A stretch of DNA of 5,392 bases from Caldilineaceae bacterium (GCA_015494005.1 WGCB01000584.1:1-5392); one strand, 5' to 3'. Shown: positions 1-5,392, counted from the first letter of the stretch. Notes: generated by a model not told the origin, from the sequence alone. Program-made: numbers and translations.

Positions 1-842
1 GTGATGTGGATCCGCTGCACCAGGTTGATGTCCAGGAGACGGCTGCGCAGGCGTTGATCCAGGTCTTCCAGCCGCTGGTTGGTGGTGATGACTGTGGGCA
101 GCTGGGCGTTGTAGCGGTGGTTCAGGAGCTGGAAGAGTTTCTCCTGGGCCCAGGGAGTGCTGCTCTGGGTGCCCAGGTCGTCCAGCACCAGGAGGCTGGC
201 CGAGCGTACCTGCTCGAAGAGCTCGTCGTAGCGGATGTCGCTGTGGGGCCCGAAGGTGGAGCGCAGGTGATCCAGCAGGTCCGGCACCACCACGAAGATG
301 GCCGCCTCTCCCCAGTTGAGCCGGGCATTGGCGATGGCCGCGGCCAGATGGGTTTTGCCGCAGCCATAGGTGCCGGTGAGCACCAGCCACCCCTGGGGCT
401 CCCGGGCGAACTCCTGGCAGGTGTCGTAGGCCTGTTGCAGCACCCGCTGTTGTTGAGCCGGCAGCCAGGAGGGGGCCGGGATGAAGTTCTCGAAGTTGAA
501 CCGGCTCAGGGTGGCCATGTTGCTCAGGGACTGGAGGGTGAGCACCCGGCGCAGGATGCGCTCCTGCTCCTTGCAGCGGCAGGGGATGGCCTTGCCGAAA
601 TCCGGGTGGCCCACCGGCACATCCCGGACGATGAAGCCTGCCCCTCCGCAGATGGGGCAGACCCCCTGGTCGTCCAAGCCAGGGTGGCTGGAGGGCGAGC
701 TGGGCCTCGAGGGCTCGCCGGAGGGGGTACTGCTGGGTTCACTGCCGGGTTCACCGGCGGGTTCACCGCTGGATGATGTCGGAGTATTCGTCGGGAACAT
801 ACTTTTTTCGTTGTCGCGCAGAATCTTGGCCAGATCGTCCAT
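1..842 (-). CDS. DnaC/DnaI-type replicative helicase loader, AAA+ ATPase (3' end outside window)
   Basis: This protein probably loads the hexameric DnaB helicase onto DNA using ATP. Read from ATG at 842, the frame stays open for 280 codons to the window edge, so only a short C-terminus is missing. Residues 23-55 are a Ser/Pro/Gly/Glu linker with three tandem xxEP tetrapeptides. A zinc-knuckle-like set of cysteines follows (C62, C65, C88, C90), with CPICGGAGF at 62-70. The AAA+ core shows Walker A GTYGCGKT (157-164), Walker B LLVLDDLG (217-224), sensor 1 VITTN (251-255) and the arginine-finger segment QRLRSRL (263-269). The start at 842 is preferred because GGAAGGA lies 8 bases upstream; the next ATG (800) has no good ribosome-binding site. 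The start lies 80 bases inside the upstream DnaD-domain gene, which implies translational coupling. An IstB-type transposon ATPase shares the same fold, but the replication neighbours and zinc knuckle favour a helicase loader. Confidence 0.9.
   Translation of the reverse strand, partial: MDDLAKILRDNEKSMFPTNTPTSSSGEPAGEPGSEPSSTPSGEPSRPSSPSSHPGLDDQGVCPICGGAGFIVRDVPVGHPDFGKAIPCRCKEQERILRRVLTLQSLSNMATLSRFNFENFIPAPSWLPAQQQRVLQQAYDTCQEFAREPQGWLVLTGTYGCGKTHLAAAIANARLNWGEAAIFVVVPDLLDHLRSTFGPHSDIRYDELFEQVRSASLLVLDDLGTQSSTPWAQEKLFQLLNHRYNAQLPTVITTNQRLEDLDQRLRSRLLDINLVQRIHI
735..770 (-). repeat. Three 12-bp tandem repeats in the loader linker
   Basis: Three consecutive 12-base units (735-746, 747-758, 759-770; plus-strand consensus GGGTTCACYGSY) encode three tetrapeptides ending in Glu-Pro in the loader. 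The unit at 759-770 also contains the TGA stop of the overlapping dnaD gene. As 12 is a multiple of three, gain or loss of a unit would keep the loader in frame and would not alter DnaD. Confidence 0.8.
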
Positions 843-1509
843 CCTCGTCGTCCTTCCCTTCGGTCTCCCAGCGTTTCAAAATGGCCTGGATGTAGCGCAG
901 GGCCCGTTTGTTGCGGCTGACGGCGATCTCGAAGGCCTCGTGGATCCAGTCGGGCGGGTAGGTGCGCTCCATGTCCCGGAGCTGCTCGGCGATGAGCTCG
1001 GTCATCAGGCCGATGTTCTGCTCGTAGAGCTTGAAGATGTTGGGCCGCTCCACCTGGAGCCGGGCATCCTCAGGCAGGACGGCCTGGAGCTCGGCCAGGC
1101 GACCCTGGCGGATGGCGGCCACGGCCTGGCGCCCCTTCACCGTGTTCAGGAAGTACCAGTCCTGGGCCAGCTCCTCCTCCCCCTCCCCGGTGACCACCTC
1201 CAGGCGCAGGAGGGTGTTCCGGGCCACGGCCCGCTCCAGGGCGTCCTCCAGCGCGGCCAGCGGGGTGCGCAGATCGTTGTCCAGGTTCAGGCTCTCCAGC
1301 AGCACCTCGTCCGAGCGCAGGTCCTGGCCCCGGACGTAGCGCAGCTCGCCGGTCTGCTCGTTGAGCAGCCAGAAGAAGTAGACCGTGAGCTTCAGCTCGG
1401 CCAGGTCGTCGATCTGGGGCAGCAGGTCTGTGAAGAAGAAATCCGGGATGATCACCGGCTTCATTTTCTTGTCCGGGAAGCCGATGAAACCGGGCAATTT
1501 CTTGGGCAT
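763..1509 (-). CDS. DnaD-domain primosome protein
   Basis: This is a 248-residue DnaD/DnaB_2-family protein. In Bacillus, DnaD and its paralogue DnaB remodel DNA and help bring the helicase and its loader to the origin or to stalled forks. Residues about 20-130 look like the N-terminal winged-helix domain. Residues about 155-215 match the helical DnaD C-terminal domain, from [13 protein letters not shown] (155-167) through the family signature YIQAILKRW (206-214). The tail (217-248) is highly charged and probably disordered, like the DNA-binding tail of Bacillus DnaD; its last 26 codons are also read in another frame as the start of the helicase loader. The ATG at 1509 has GGAG a few bases upstream. 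The gene sits 89 bases after dnaB and is very likely cotranscribed with it and with the loader. Assignment to the family is strong. Whether it acts as DnaD or as the Bacillus DnaB paralogue cannot be told from sequence. Confidence 0.92.
   Translation of the reverse strand: MPKKLPGFIGFPDKKMKPVIIPDFFFTDLLPQIDDLAELKLTVYFFWLLNEQTGELRYVRGQDLRSDEVLLESLNLDNDLRTPLAALEDALERAVARNTLLRLEVVTGEGEEELAQDWYFLNTVKGRQAVAAIRQGRLAELQAVLPEDARLQVERPNIFKLYEQNIGLMTELIAEQLRDMERTYPPDWIHEAFEIAVSRNKRALRYIQAILKRWETEGKDDEDGRSGQDSARQRKKYVPDEYSDIIQR
851..857 (-). promoter_or_regulatory. Ribosome-binding site that sets the helicase-loader start
   Basis: On the minus strand GGAAGGA lies 8 bases before the ATG at 842. It is inside the dnaD coding sequence and supports a start there rather than at the later in-frame ATG at 800, which is preceded only by an A-rich stretch. 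Confidence 0.65.
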
Positions 1510-1550
1510 GGCGCTCTCCAGGGGGTGAGGGCGACTAGGTGGCTGGGCAG

Positions 1551-1580
1551 CTGGGGACCTCGGTCCTCCCTATTCCCCAG
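1551..1580. repeat. Inverted repeat in the dnaB-dnaD spacer
   Basis: CTGGGGA at 1551-1557 is complementary to TCCCCAG at 1574-1580, giving a 7-bp stem with a 16-base loop. The loop overlaps a smaller alternative stem, GGAC/GTCC. Neither strand has a T-run after it, so it does not look like an intrinsic terminator. It could stabilise or process the dnaB-dnaD transcript, or be part of a dispersed repeat. Confidence 0.45.
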
Positions 1581-1596
1581 TTTCCAACTCCCCACT
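1568..1596. repeat. Degenerate CCCCAGT-like heptamer tract
   Basis: On the plus strand the spacer reads as CCCTATT, CCCCAGT, TTCCAACT and CCCCACT in succession, an imperfect run of 7-8 base units. It resembles the short tandem C-rich heptamer repeats (STRR type) described from noncoding regions of some cyanobacteria. Four degenerate units is weak evidence, so this is a tentative call. Confidence 0.3.
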
Positions 1597-1598
1597 CG

Positions 1599-3191
1599 TC
1601 AGTACTCCAGCTCCTCCCGGCGGATCTCCAGGTCCCGGAACTGGGTCAGCTCCTTGCGGAAGAAGAGGCTGACCGTGCCGGTGGAGCCGTGGCGGTGCTT
1701 GGCCACGATGATGTCCGCGATGTTCTGGCGATCCGTGTCCTCGATGTAGTAGTCCTCCCGGTAGACAAATAATACCACGTCTGCGTCCTGCTCGATAGAA
1801 CCGCTCTCCCGCAGATCCGAGAGCATGGGGCGCTTGTCCGAGCGGCTCTCCACGGCCCGGCTCAGCTGGCTCAGGGCCACCACCGGCACGTTGAGTTCCC
1901 GGGCCAGGCTCTTCAGGGAGCGGCTGATGTAGCTGATCTCCTGCTGCCGGTTCTCGCCCCGGCCCAGGCTGCTGCCCCCGGACATGAGCTGCATGTAGTC
2001 GATGAGGATCAGGTCCAGCCCGTGCTCCGCGTAGAGGCGCCGAGCCTTGGTGCGGATCTCCATGACCGTGGCCGCGGGGGTGTCGTCGATGAAGATGTGG
2101 GTGGCCGCCAGGGTGTTGGCCGCCTCCATGAGGATGGGCCACTCCTCCTCGTAGATGTCCCCCATGCGCAGCCGGTGGCTGTTGATGCCCGTCTCCATGG
2201 AGAGCAGGCGCTGGACCAGCTGCTCGTTGCTCATCTCCAGGCTGAAGATGGCCACCCGGGCCTGGTGGCGCTTGGCTGCGTTCTGGGCCACGGCCAGGCC
2301 CAGGGAGGTCTTGCCCATGCCCGGCCGGCCAGCCACGATGATCAGGTCGCTCTTCTGGAAGCCTCCCAGCATCTTGTCCAGCAGGGTGAAGCCTGTGGGC
2401 ACCCCCATGATGGTGTCCTGGTTGCGGGCCAGGAAGTCGATGTGGTCCACCACGTCGGTGATGATGCTGCTCACCGGCGTCAGATCCCGGTGGATGCGGC
2501 TCTCGCTCACCCCGAAGATGATCTGCTCCGCCCGATCCACCACGTCGTCCACGTCCTGGCTCTCGTCGTAGGCCAGCTCCGCGATCTTCCCCGCCGCGGT
2601 GATGAGCCGGCGCAGGATGGCCGTCCGCTCCACGATCCGGGCGTAGTAGTCCACGTAGATGGCCGTGGGCGTGCTGTTGATCAGCTCCGTGATGTAGGCC
2701 GGCCCGCCGGCGTCCTCCAGCAGGCCCTGGCGCTCCAGCTCGTCCACCAGGGTGACGAAGTCCGCCGGCTCCCGTCGCTCGTGCAGGGCCAGGAGGGCGG
2801 CGTAGATCCAGCTGTGCCGCTCCCGGTAGAAGTCCTCCGGGCGCAGGAAGTTGGCCACCTTGATGATGGCGTCCGGGTCGATGAGCAGCGCGCCCAGCAC
2901 CGCCCGCTCCGCCTCGATGTTGGAGGGAATGCTCTTGGTCGGTGGGGTGAAGGGCTGGGGGCTGGGAGCGTACCCGCCGGGCGTGTACCCCCTGGGAGCG
3001 TAGGGCGCGGCGGCCGGGTCGGTGGCGGTGAGCGGACCGGCCCCGGGGTCCTCGGCCGTGTATTCCCCGGGCGGCCCCTCCAAAGCGGGGTCCTCTGCAG
3101 CGGATTCTTTGGCGGCGTATTCCTCCACGGAGAGTTCGTCGGCGTGCTCGCTGGGCGTGGATGGGTAGGGGGTGCGCTCGTCGGTTGCCAT
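1599..3191 (-). CDS. dnaB: Replicative DNA helicase DnaB
   Basis: DnaB is the hexameric 5'-3' helicase that unwinds the replication fork and recruits primase. The 530-residue product holds the whole family architecture. The N-terminal helical domain starts near [17 protein letters not shown] (87-103), and a linker follows at about 190-250. The RecA-like motor has Walker [10 protein letters not shown] (288-296), FSLEM with the catalytic Glu at 319, Walker [11 protein letters not shown] (394-403), motif H3 [12 protein letters not shown] (439-450), H4 [15 protein letters not shown] (457-471) and the K498/R500 arginine-finger hairpin AKHRHGSTG. No intein interrupts it, although DnaB is a common intein host. 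It is longer than the usual 440-470 residues because residues 1-86 are an acidic, then Pro/Tyr/Gly-rich, low-complexity extension. The ATG at 3191 follows AGGTGA at a short distance. It is the first gene of the dnaB-dnaD-loader cluster. Confidence 0.97.
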   Translation of the reverse strand: MATDERTPYPSTPSEHADELSVEEYAAKESAAEDPALEGPPGEYTAEDPGAGPLTATDPAAAPYAPRGYTPGGYAPSPQPFTPPTKSIPSNIEAERAVLGALLIDPDAIIKVANFLRPEDFYRERHSWIYAALLALHERREPADFVTLVDELERQGLLEDAGGPAYITELINSTPTAIYVDYYARIVERTAILRRLITAAGKIAELAYDESQDVDDVVDRAEQIIFGVSESRIHRDLTPVSSIITDVVDHIDFLARNQDTIMGVPTGFTLLDKMLGGFQKSDLIIVAGRPGMGKTSLGLAVAQNAAKRHQARVAIFSLEMSNEQLVQRLLSMETGINSHRLRMGDIYEEEWPILMEAANTLAATHIFIDDTPAATVMEIRTKARRLYAEHGLDLILIDYMQLMSGGSSLGRGENRQQEISYISRSLKSLARELNVPVVALSQLSRAVESRSDKRPMLSDLRESGSIEQDADVVLFVYREDYYIEDTDRQNIADIIVAKHRHGSTGTVSLFFRKELTQFRDLEIRREELEY

Positions 3192-3208
3192 GGCCTCACC
3201 TTCGGATG

Positions 3209-3228
3209 GTCCCAGATGCTCCTGGGAC
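3209..3228 (-). promoter_or_regulatory. Hairpin in the dnaB 5' leader
   Basis: GTCCCAG (3209-3215) and CTGGGAC (3222-3228) form a perfect 7-bp, mostly G-C stem with a 6-base loop. It ends 17 bases before the dnaB start codon and immediately upstream of the ribosome-binding site. There is no T-run, so it is not a terminator. A role in translation or mRNA stability is inference. I found no convincing -35/-10 pair for dnaB between this hairpin and the terminator at 3295-3329. Confidence 0.45.
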
Positions 3229-3294
3229 GAGAAACGTGCTTGGGAGAAAACTGGGCACGGCCTGGGGATGGCCGGGGGATAACTGCTTCAGCGC

Positions 3295-3329
3295 AAAAAC
3301 GGCGAGACCCGTCCAGGACGGTCTCGCCG
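3295..3329 (-). terminator. Intrinsic terminator of the BFN-family gene
   Basis: Arms CGGCGAGACC (3300-3309) and GGTCTCGCCG (3320-3329) form a perfect 10-bp stem. Read on the minus strand it is followed directly by TTTTT (complement of 3295-3299), the classic Rho-independent layout. It lies about 58 bases after the stop of the BFN-family gene and about 105 bases before dnaB. It should therefore separate the two transcription units. On the plus strand no T-run follows the stem, so it appears to be one-directional. Confidence 0.85.
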
Positions 3330-3387
3330 GTCATCGCGATGCAAGGAAAGCTGGGAACTGCTCACCCAGGCTGGGCTCGGGAACCCA

Positions 3388-3909
3388 TTAGGTGTCGATG
3401 TCCAGCCCTTCGATGAAGTCTCGGAAGACGTCCAGATCCTCCTCGCCCTCCTCGAAGACGTCCTCATTCTCCTCCGTCTCCTCTTCCTTGACCAGGGCCA
3501 GCTCCTCTTCCGGCTCCATGCCAGCCCGGTCCATCACCTCGTCCTCCACATAGATGGGGGCGTCCGCCCGCACGGCCAGGGCGATGGCGTCGCTGGGGCG
3601 GCTGTCCACCTCGATGGTCTCGCCGCTCTCGTTCTGGAGGACGATGCGGGCGTAGAAGGTGTCGTTCTGCAGGTCGTTGATCACCACCCGGATCACCTCC
3701 CCGCCCAGGAGCTCGATCACGTTCTTGAGCAGGTCGTGGGTGAGGGGACGGGAGACCTCCATCTCCTGGAGCTGGATGGTGATGGCGTCGGCCTCGAAGG
3801 GGCCGATCCAGATGGGCAGGTACCGTTCTCCATCCTGCTCTCGCAGCACCACGATGCGGTGCTGGGACATCAAGCTCACGCGTACACTGTCAATGGTGAC
3901 GGCTATCAT
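3388..3909 (-). CDS. Bifunctional nuclease (BFN/DUF151) family protein
   Basis: The 173-residue product matches the BFN (DUF151) domain, whose plant member has been reported to have both RNase and DNase activity. The role in bacteria is unsettled. Visible signatures are [14 protein letters not shown] (30-43), [12 protein letters not shown] (54-65), DTFYARI (83-89) and [20 protein letters not shown] (102-121). After the domain comes an unusually acidic tail, about 133-160, made mostly of Glu and Asp and probably disordered; no UVR domain is seen, which some homologues carry. The ATG at 3909 begins the conserved MIAVTIDSV strand. GGGAG lies 10 bases upstream, a long spacing, and a short ORF with a better ribosome-binding site overlaps the start. 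The gene is transcribed alone, with a terminator after it and a divergent promoter about 220 bases upstream. Domain call firm, activity not proven. Confidence 0.93.
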   Translation of the reverse strand: MIAVTIDSVRVSLMSQHRIVVLREQDGERYLPIWIGPFEADAITIQLQEMEVSRPLTHDLLKNVIELLGGEVIRVVINDLQNDTFYARIVLQNESGETIEVDSRPSDAIALAVRADAPIYVEDEVMDRAGMEPEEELALVKEEETEENEDVFEEGEEDLDVFRDFIEGLDIDT

Positions 3910-3958
3910 TTTGGTCTATCTCCCAGGTCCAGGCAGGCAGCCATGGCTCGGTGGCCAT
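3890..3958 (-). CDS. Candidate Trp-rich leader peptide overlapping the BFN-gene start
   Basis: A 22-codon ORF starts with ATG at 3958, preceded by AAGGA at a 6-base spacing, which is a better site than that of the following gene. It ends with TGA at 3892-3890, 20 bases inside the BFN-family coding sequence in another frame. The peptide starts [10 protein letters not shown] and has Trp at 6, 10 and 12. The overlap suggests translational coupling or a leader-peptide control of the nuclease gene. I see no homologue and no attenuator hairpin that would pair with it, so it may be chance. Confidence 0.35.
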   Translation of the reverse strand: MATEPWLPAWTWEIDQNDSRHH

Positions 3959-4109
3959 CCTGCTTCCTTTTCCGATCACGGCGAATTCAGGTGCAACTTT
4001 CAGGGATTCACAGAATGCGAGGCAATTGTGTCGGCAAGCTCTGCTCGTGTCGCTCGGCCGGTGTCGCGTTGAGGAGCTCCCGGTGGAGCAAAGTTCGGTA
4101 AAGTCAGAT

Positions 4110-4138
4110 TAGACAAAATCCGATTTGTTGCTGATTAT
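4110..4138 (+). promoter_or_regulatory. Predicted sigma-70-type promoter for the glycosyltransferase gene
   Basis: TAGACA (4110-4115, five of six matches to TTGACA) and GATTAT (4133-4138, four of six matches to TATAAT) are separated by 17 bases. The -10 box overlaps the -10 box of the minus-strand promoter. The expected start is near 4145, giving a leader of about 138 bases. It is weaker on its face than the opposing promoter. Confidence 0.45.
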
Positions 4139-4162
4139 AACATAGCCCCCCGGGGCTGCAAA
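4134..4162 (-). promoter_or_regulatory. Predicted sigma-70-type promoter for the BFN-family gene
   Basis: On the minus strand a perfect TATAAT (complement of 4134-4139) is placed 17 bases from TTTGCA (complement of 4157-4162, four of six matches to TTGACA). An A/T tract at about 4164-4174, just upstream of the -35 box, resembles an UP element. The expected start is near 4127, leaving a leader of about 218 bases. A 6-bp inverted repeat fills most of the spacer and could be an operator. Confidence 0.6.
4144..4157. repeat. Inverted repeat between the divergent promoter elements
   Basis: AGCCCC (4144-4149) and GGGGCT (4152-4157) form a 6-bp inverted repeat around two cytosines. It is a GC block inside the AT-rich island. 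It occupies the spacer of the minus-strand promoter and the predicted start of the plus-strand transcript, so a bound repressor could block both. The T-run at 4169-4174 is too far from the stem for a good terminator. Confidence 0.4.
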
Positions 4163-4227
4163 GTAAAATTTTTTCCGAATAGCTGTCATTTCCCTGATCG
4201 TTTGGCAAAAAATCGGTGCTGCGAAAC

Positions 4228-4263
4228 CCCGGATCCGGCGGAACGGGCAGGGCTGGATCCGGG
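4228..4263 (+). promoter_or_regulatory. Inverted repeat in the glycosyltransferase leader
   Basis: CCCGGATCC (4228-4236) and GGATCCGGG (4255-4263) are perfect 9-base complements around an 18-base loop. The stem would end 7 bases before the AAGGAGGA ribosome-binding site at 4271-4278. The left arm is also part of a 10-bp palindrome, CCGGATCCGG (4229-4238), so the site might instead be a DNA-binding or dimer-pairing element. Function unknown. Confidence 0.5.
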
Positions 4264-4270
4264 CGAAAGC

Positions 4271-4278
4271 AAGGAGGA
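4271..4278 (+). promoter_or_regulatory. Ribosome-binding site that sets a GTG start
   Basis: AAGGAGGA is a near-perfect Shine-Dalgarno sequence placed just before GTG at 4283. It decides the start of the glycosyltransferase against the in-frame TTG at 4202, which would add 27 residues unlike the family and has no such site. Confidence 0.85.
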
Positions 4279-4282
4279 TCCC

Positions 4283-5389
4283 GTGCAGATCTGGTTGCTC
4301 TCACCCTACCACAGCGGCAGCCACCGGGCCTGGGCCGAGGGCTACGCCCGGCACAGCCGACACCAGATTCACCTCTTGACCATGGCCGGCCGCTTCTGGA
4401 AGTGGCGCATGCACGGCGGCGCCATGGAGCTGGCCGCCCAGGCCCGGGGCCTCCTGGCCCAGCACGGCCCACCGGATGGGATCCTGGCCACGGACATGGT
4501 CAACCTGCCTGCCTGGCTGGCCCTCCTGCGCCGGGATCTGCCCCCGGACGTGCCGGTGGCCCTCTACATGCACGAGAACCAGCTCACCTACCCCTGGCGG
4601 CCCGGGGAGCGACCGGACCTGGGCTACGCGGTCATCAACTGGCTCAGCCAGCTGACCGCGGACCGGGTGCTCTTCAACAGCCGCTACCACCGGGAAAGCT
4701 GGTTCCAGGAGCTTCCCCGGCTGCTCAAGCACTTCCCGGACTACAACCACCTGGAGCTCATCCCCCAGGTGACGGCCCGCAGCCAGGTCCTGCCTGTGGG
4801 GATCGACTGCCCTCCCGCGCCCGAGGCCCCCACGTCGCCCCGCCAGGAGCCGCCCCTGATCCTCTGGAACCAGCGCTGGGAGTACGACAAGCGGCCGGAC
4901 CGTTTCTTCCAGCTGCTCTACCGCCTGGAGGAGGCGGGGCTGCCCTTCCGCCTGGCCGTGGCTGGGGAGAACTTCCGCAACGTCCCCCAGGAGTTCGAAG
5001 AGGCCCGGGAGCGCCTGGCCCCGCGCATTGTCCACTGGGGCTTCCTCCCGGACCGGCAGGCCTACCAGGCTCTCCTGGCACAGGCGGACCTGGTCATCAG
5101 CACCGCGGCCCACGAGTTCTTCGGCATCAGCGTGCTGGAGGCCATCTACGCCGGGGCCTTTCCCCTGTTGCCCAACCGGCTCAGCTACCCGGAGCTCATC
5201 CCCCCGGAGCTGCATCCCGCCTGCCTCTACGCGAACGAAGAGGATCTCTTCCGCAAGGCCCGGCAGCGCCTCCGCCAGCCTCGCCCCGCGCCTCCCTCCC
5301 TGCGGACCCACGTCCGGGAGCACTTCTCCTGGCCCCGGGTCGCTCCCCGCTACGACGCCCTCTGGCTCCCAAATGGGACGAAGGAGTGA
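4283..5389 (+). CDS. tRNA-queuosine alpha-mannosyltransferase-like glycosyltransferase (DUF3524, GT-B fold)
   Basis: This 368-residue protein matches the GTDC1/QTMAN family. The vertebrate member transfers mannose from GDP-mannose to queuosine at position 34 of cytosolic tRNA-Asp; the bacterial substrate is inferred. The N-terminal DUF3524 domain shows SPYHSGSH (7-14), [11 protein letters not shown] (38-48), the hallmark MHENQLTYP (96-104) and [10 protein letters not shown] (131-140). The C-terminal glycosyltransferase-4-like domain shows [12 protein letters not shown] (195-206), GEN (228-230) and [23 protein letters not shown] in two parts at 277-299, followed by LSYPELIP (300-307), the expected donor-nucleotide-binding side. 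It has no signal peptide or membrane segment, so it acts in the cytosol. The start is GTG, fixed by AAGGAGGA at 4271-4278. It is divergent from the BFN-family gene, and what follows its TGA lies outside the window. It appears complete; the family call is firm, the exact tRNA and sugar are not. Confidence 0.92.
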   Translation: MQIWLLSPYHSGSHRAWAEGYARHSRHQIHLLTMAGRFWKWRMHGGAMELAAQARGLLAQHGPPDGILATDMVNLPAWLALLRRDLPPDVPVALYMHENQLTYPWRPGERPDLGYAVINWLSQLTADRVLFNSRYHRESWFQELPRLLKHFPDYNHLELIPQVTARSQVLPVGIDCPPAPEAPTSPRQEPPLILWNQRWEYDKRPDRFFQLLYRLEEAGLPFRLAVAGENFRNVPQEFEEARERLAPRIVHWGFLPDRQAYQALLAQADLVISTAAHEFFGISVLEAIYAGAFPLLPNRLSYPELIPPELHPACLYANEEDLFRKARQRLRQPRPAPPSLRTHVREHFSWPRVAPRYDALWLPNGTKE

Positions 5390-5392
5390 AGA

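Larger units (their letters stand above)
3910..4282. other. Divergent intergenic region
   Basis: This 373-base region separates the minus-strand BFN-family gene from the plus-strand glycosyltransferase. The part next to the BFN gene (about 3910-4085) would be its 5' leader. It holds the small overlapping ORF, and three GTGTCG words at 4028, 4047 and 4061 of unknown meaning. The middle (about 4090-4215) is an AT-rich island, clearly different from the GC-rich genes, and carries the promoters for both directions. The part next to the glycosyltransferase holds an inverted repeat and its ribosome-binding site. I see no tRNA, small RNA signature or recognised riboswitch. Confidence 0.7.

Noticed and set aside
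1..842. Transposon IstB-type ATPase
   Set aside because: The fold is shared, but there is no transposase or terminal repeat, and the gene overlaps a DnaD-domain gene behind dnaB.
1599..3191. Intein in DnaB
   Set aside because: Walker A and all other motifs are continuous and correctly spaced; the extra length is all at the N-terminus.
2681..3334. Minus-strand frame overlapping the start of dnaB
   Set aside because: It is in another frame of dnaB, begins inside the terminator stem and gives a Pro/Arg/Ser/Thr-rich product with no recognisable domain.
2022..3416. Long plus-strand open frame opposite dnaB
   Set aside because: It is antisense to the well-supported dnaB, runs through the terminator, and encodes a His/Val/Gly/Arg-rich composition typical of the shadow frame of a GC-rich gene. 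The same holds for the plus-strand frames at 6-776, 481-1749 and 3736-4101.
4028..4066. Three GTGTCG words as an operator array
   Set aside because: The spacings (19 and 14 bases) are irregular and the word is short in GC-rich sequence, so chance is a sufficient explanation.
4144..4175. Intrinsic terminator on the plus strand
   Set aside because: The 6-bp stem has only a two-base loop and the T-run begins about 11 bases after it; there is also no upstream plus-strand gene to terminate.
4202..4282. Earlier in-frame TTG start for the glycosyltransferase
   Set aside because: It would add 27 residues unlike the family and read through the inverted repeat and the Shine-Dalgarno sequence; GTG at 4283 starts exactly at the conserved N-terminal strand.
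4160..4282. preQ1 riboswitch in front of the queuosine-related gene
   Set aside because: There is an A-rich stretch at 4207-4212, but I could not find the compact stem-loop with paired A-rich tail expected of class I, nor a clear class II fold.
4301..5323. Minus-strand open frame opposite the glycosyltransferase
   Set aside because: The plus strand encodes a full set of family motifs; the antisense product is a low-information Gly/Val/Glu/Gln-rich shadow.

Overview
The window is GC-rich bacterial chromosome. Four genes lie on the minus strand and one on the plus strand, around an AT-rich divergent promoter region. The set of a DnaB helicase followed by a DnaD-domain protein and a DnaC/DnaI-type ATPase, together with a bifunctional-nuclease (BFN) family gene and a bacterial DUF3524/queuosine-mannosyltransferase-like glycosyltransferase, suggests Chloroflexota, possibly a Caldilinea/Litorilinea-type organism. 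This placement rests on gene content and protein style only; no rRNA or tRNA is present.

Layout, in the minus-strand reading direction. A BFN-family gene (3909-3388) is preceded by a short Trp-rich upstream ORF (3958-3890) that overlaps its start. It ends at a clear intrinsic terminator (3329-3295). After a leader with a hairpin comes the replicative helicase dnaB (3191-1599), with an unusual disordered N-terminal extension of about 87 residues. An 89-base spacer with heptamer-like repeats and an inverted repeat separates it from a DnaD-domain gene (1509-763). The DnaD gene overlaps by 80 bases the start of a zinc-knuckle AAA+ helicase loader (842 to the window edge, with the C-terminus cut off). 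These three genes form a compact primosome cassette: helicase, DNA-remodelling initiator protein and helicase loader.

On the plus strand a GTG-started gene (4283-5389) encodes a full-length glycosyltransferase of the tRNA-queuosine alpha-mannosyltransferase (GTDC1/QTMAN) family. The 373-base gap between it and the BFN gene holds an AT-rich island. There I see two back-to-back sigma-70-like promoters whose -10 boxes overlap on opposite strands, so predicted start sites are about 18 bases apart. A perfect 9-bp inverted repeat sits just upstream of the glycosyltransferase ribosome-binding site.

I see no mobile element, CRISPR array, RNA gene or defence system. The most interesting items are the overlapping divergent promoter, the Trp-rich leader ORF, the dual-coded dnaD/loader overlap with its 12-bp tandem repeat, and a bacterial queuosine-glycosyltransferase homologue.
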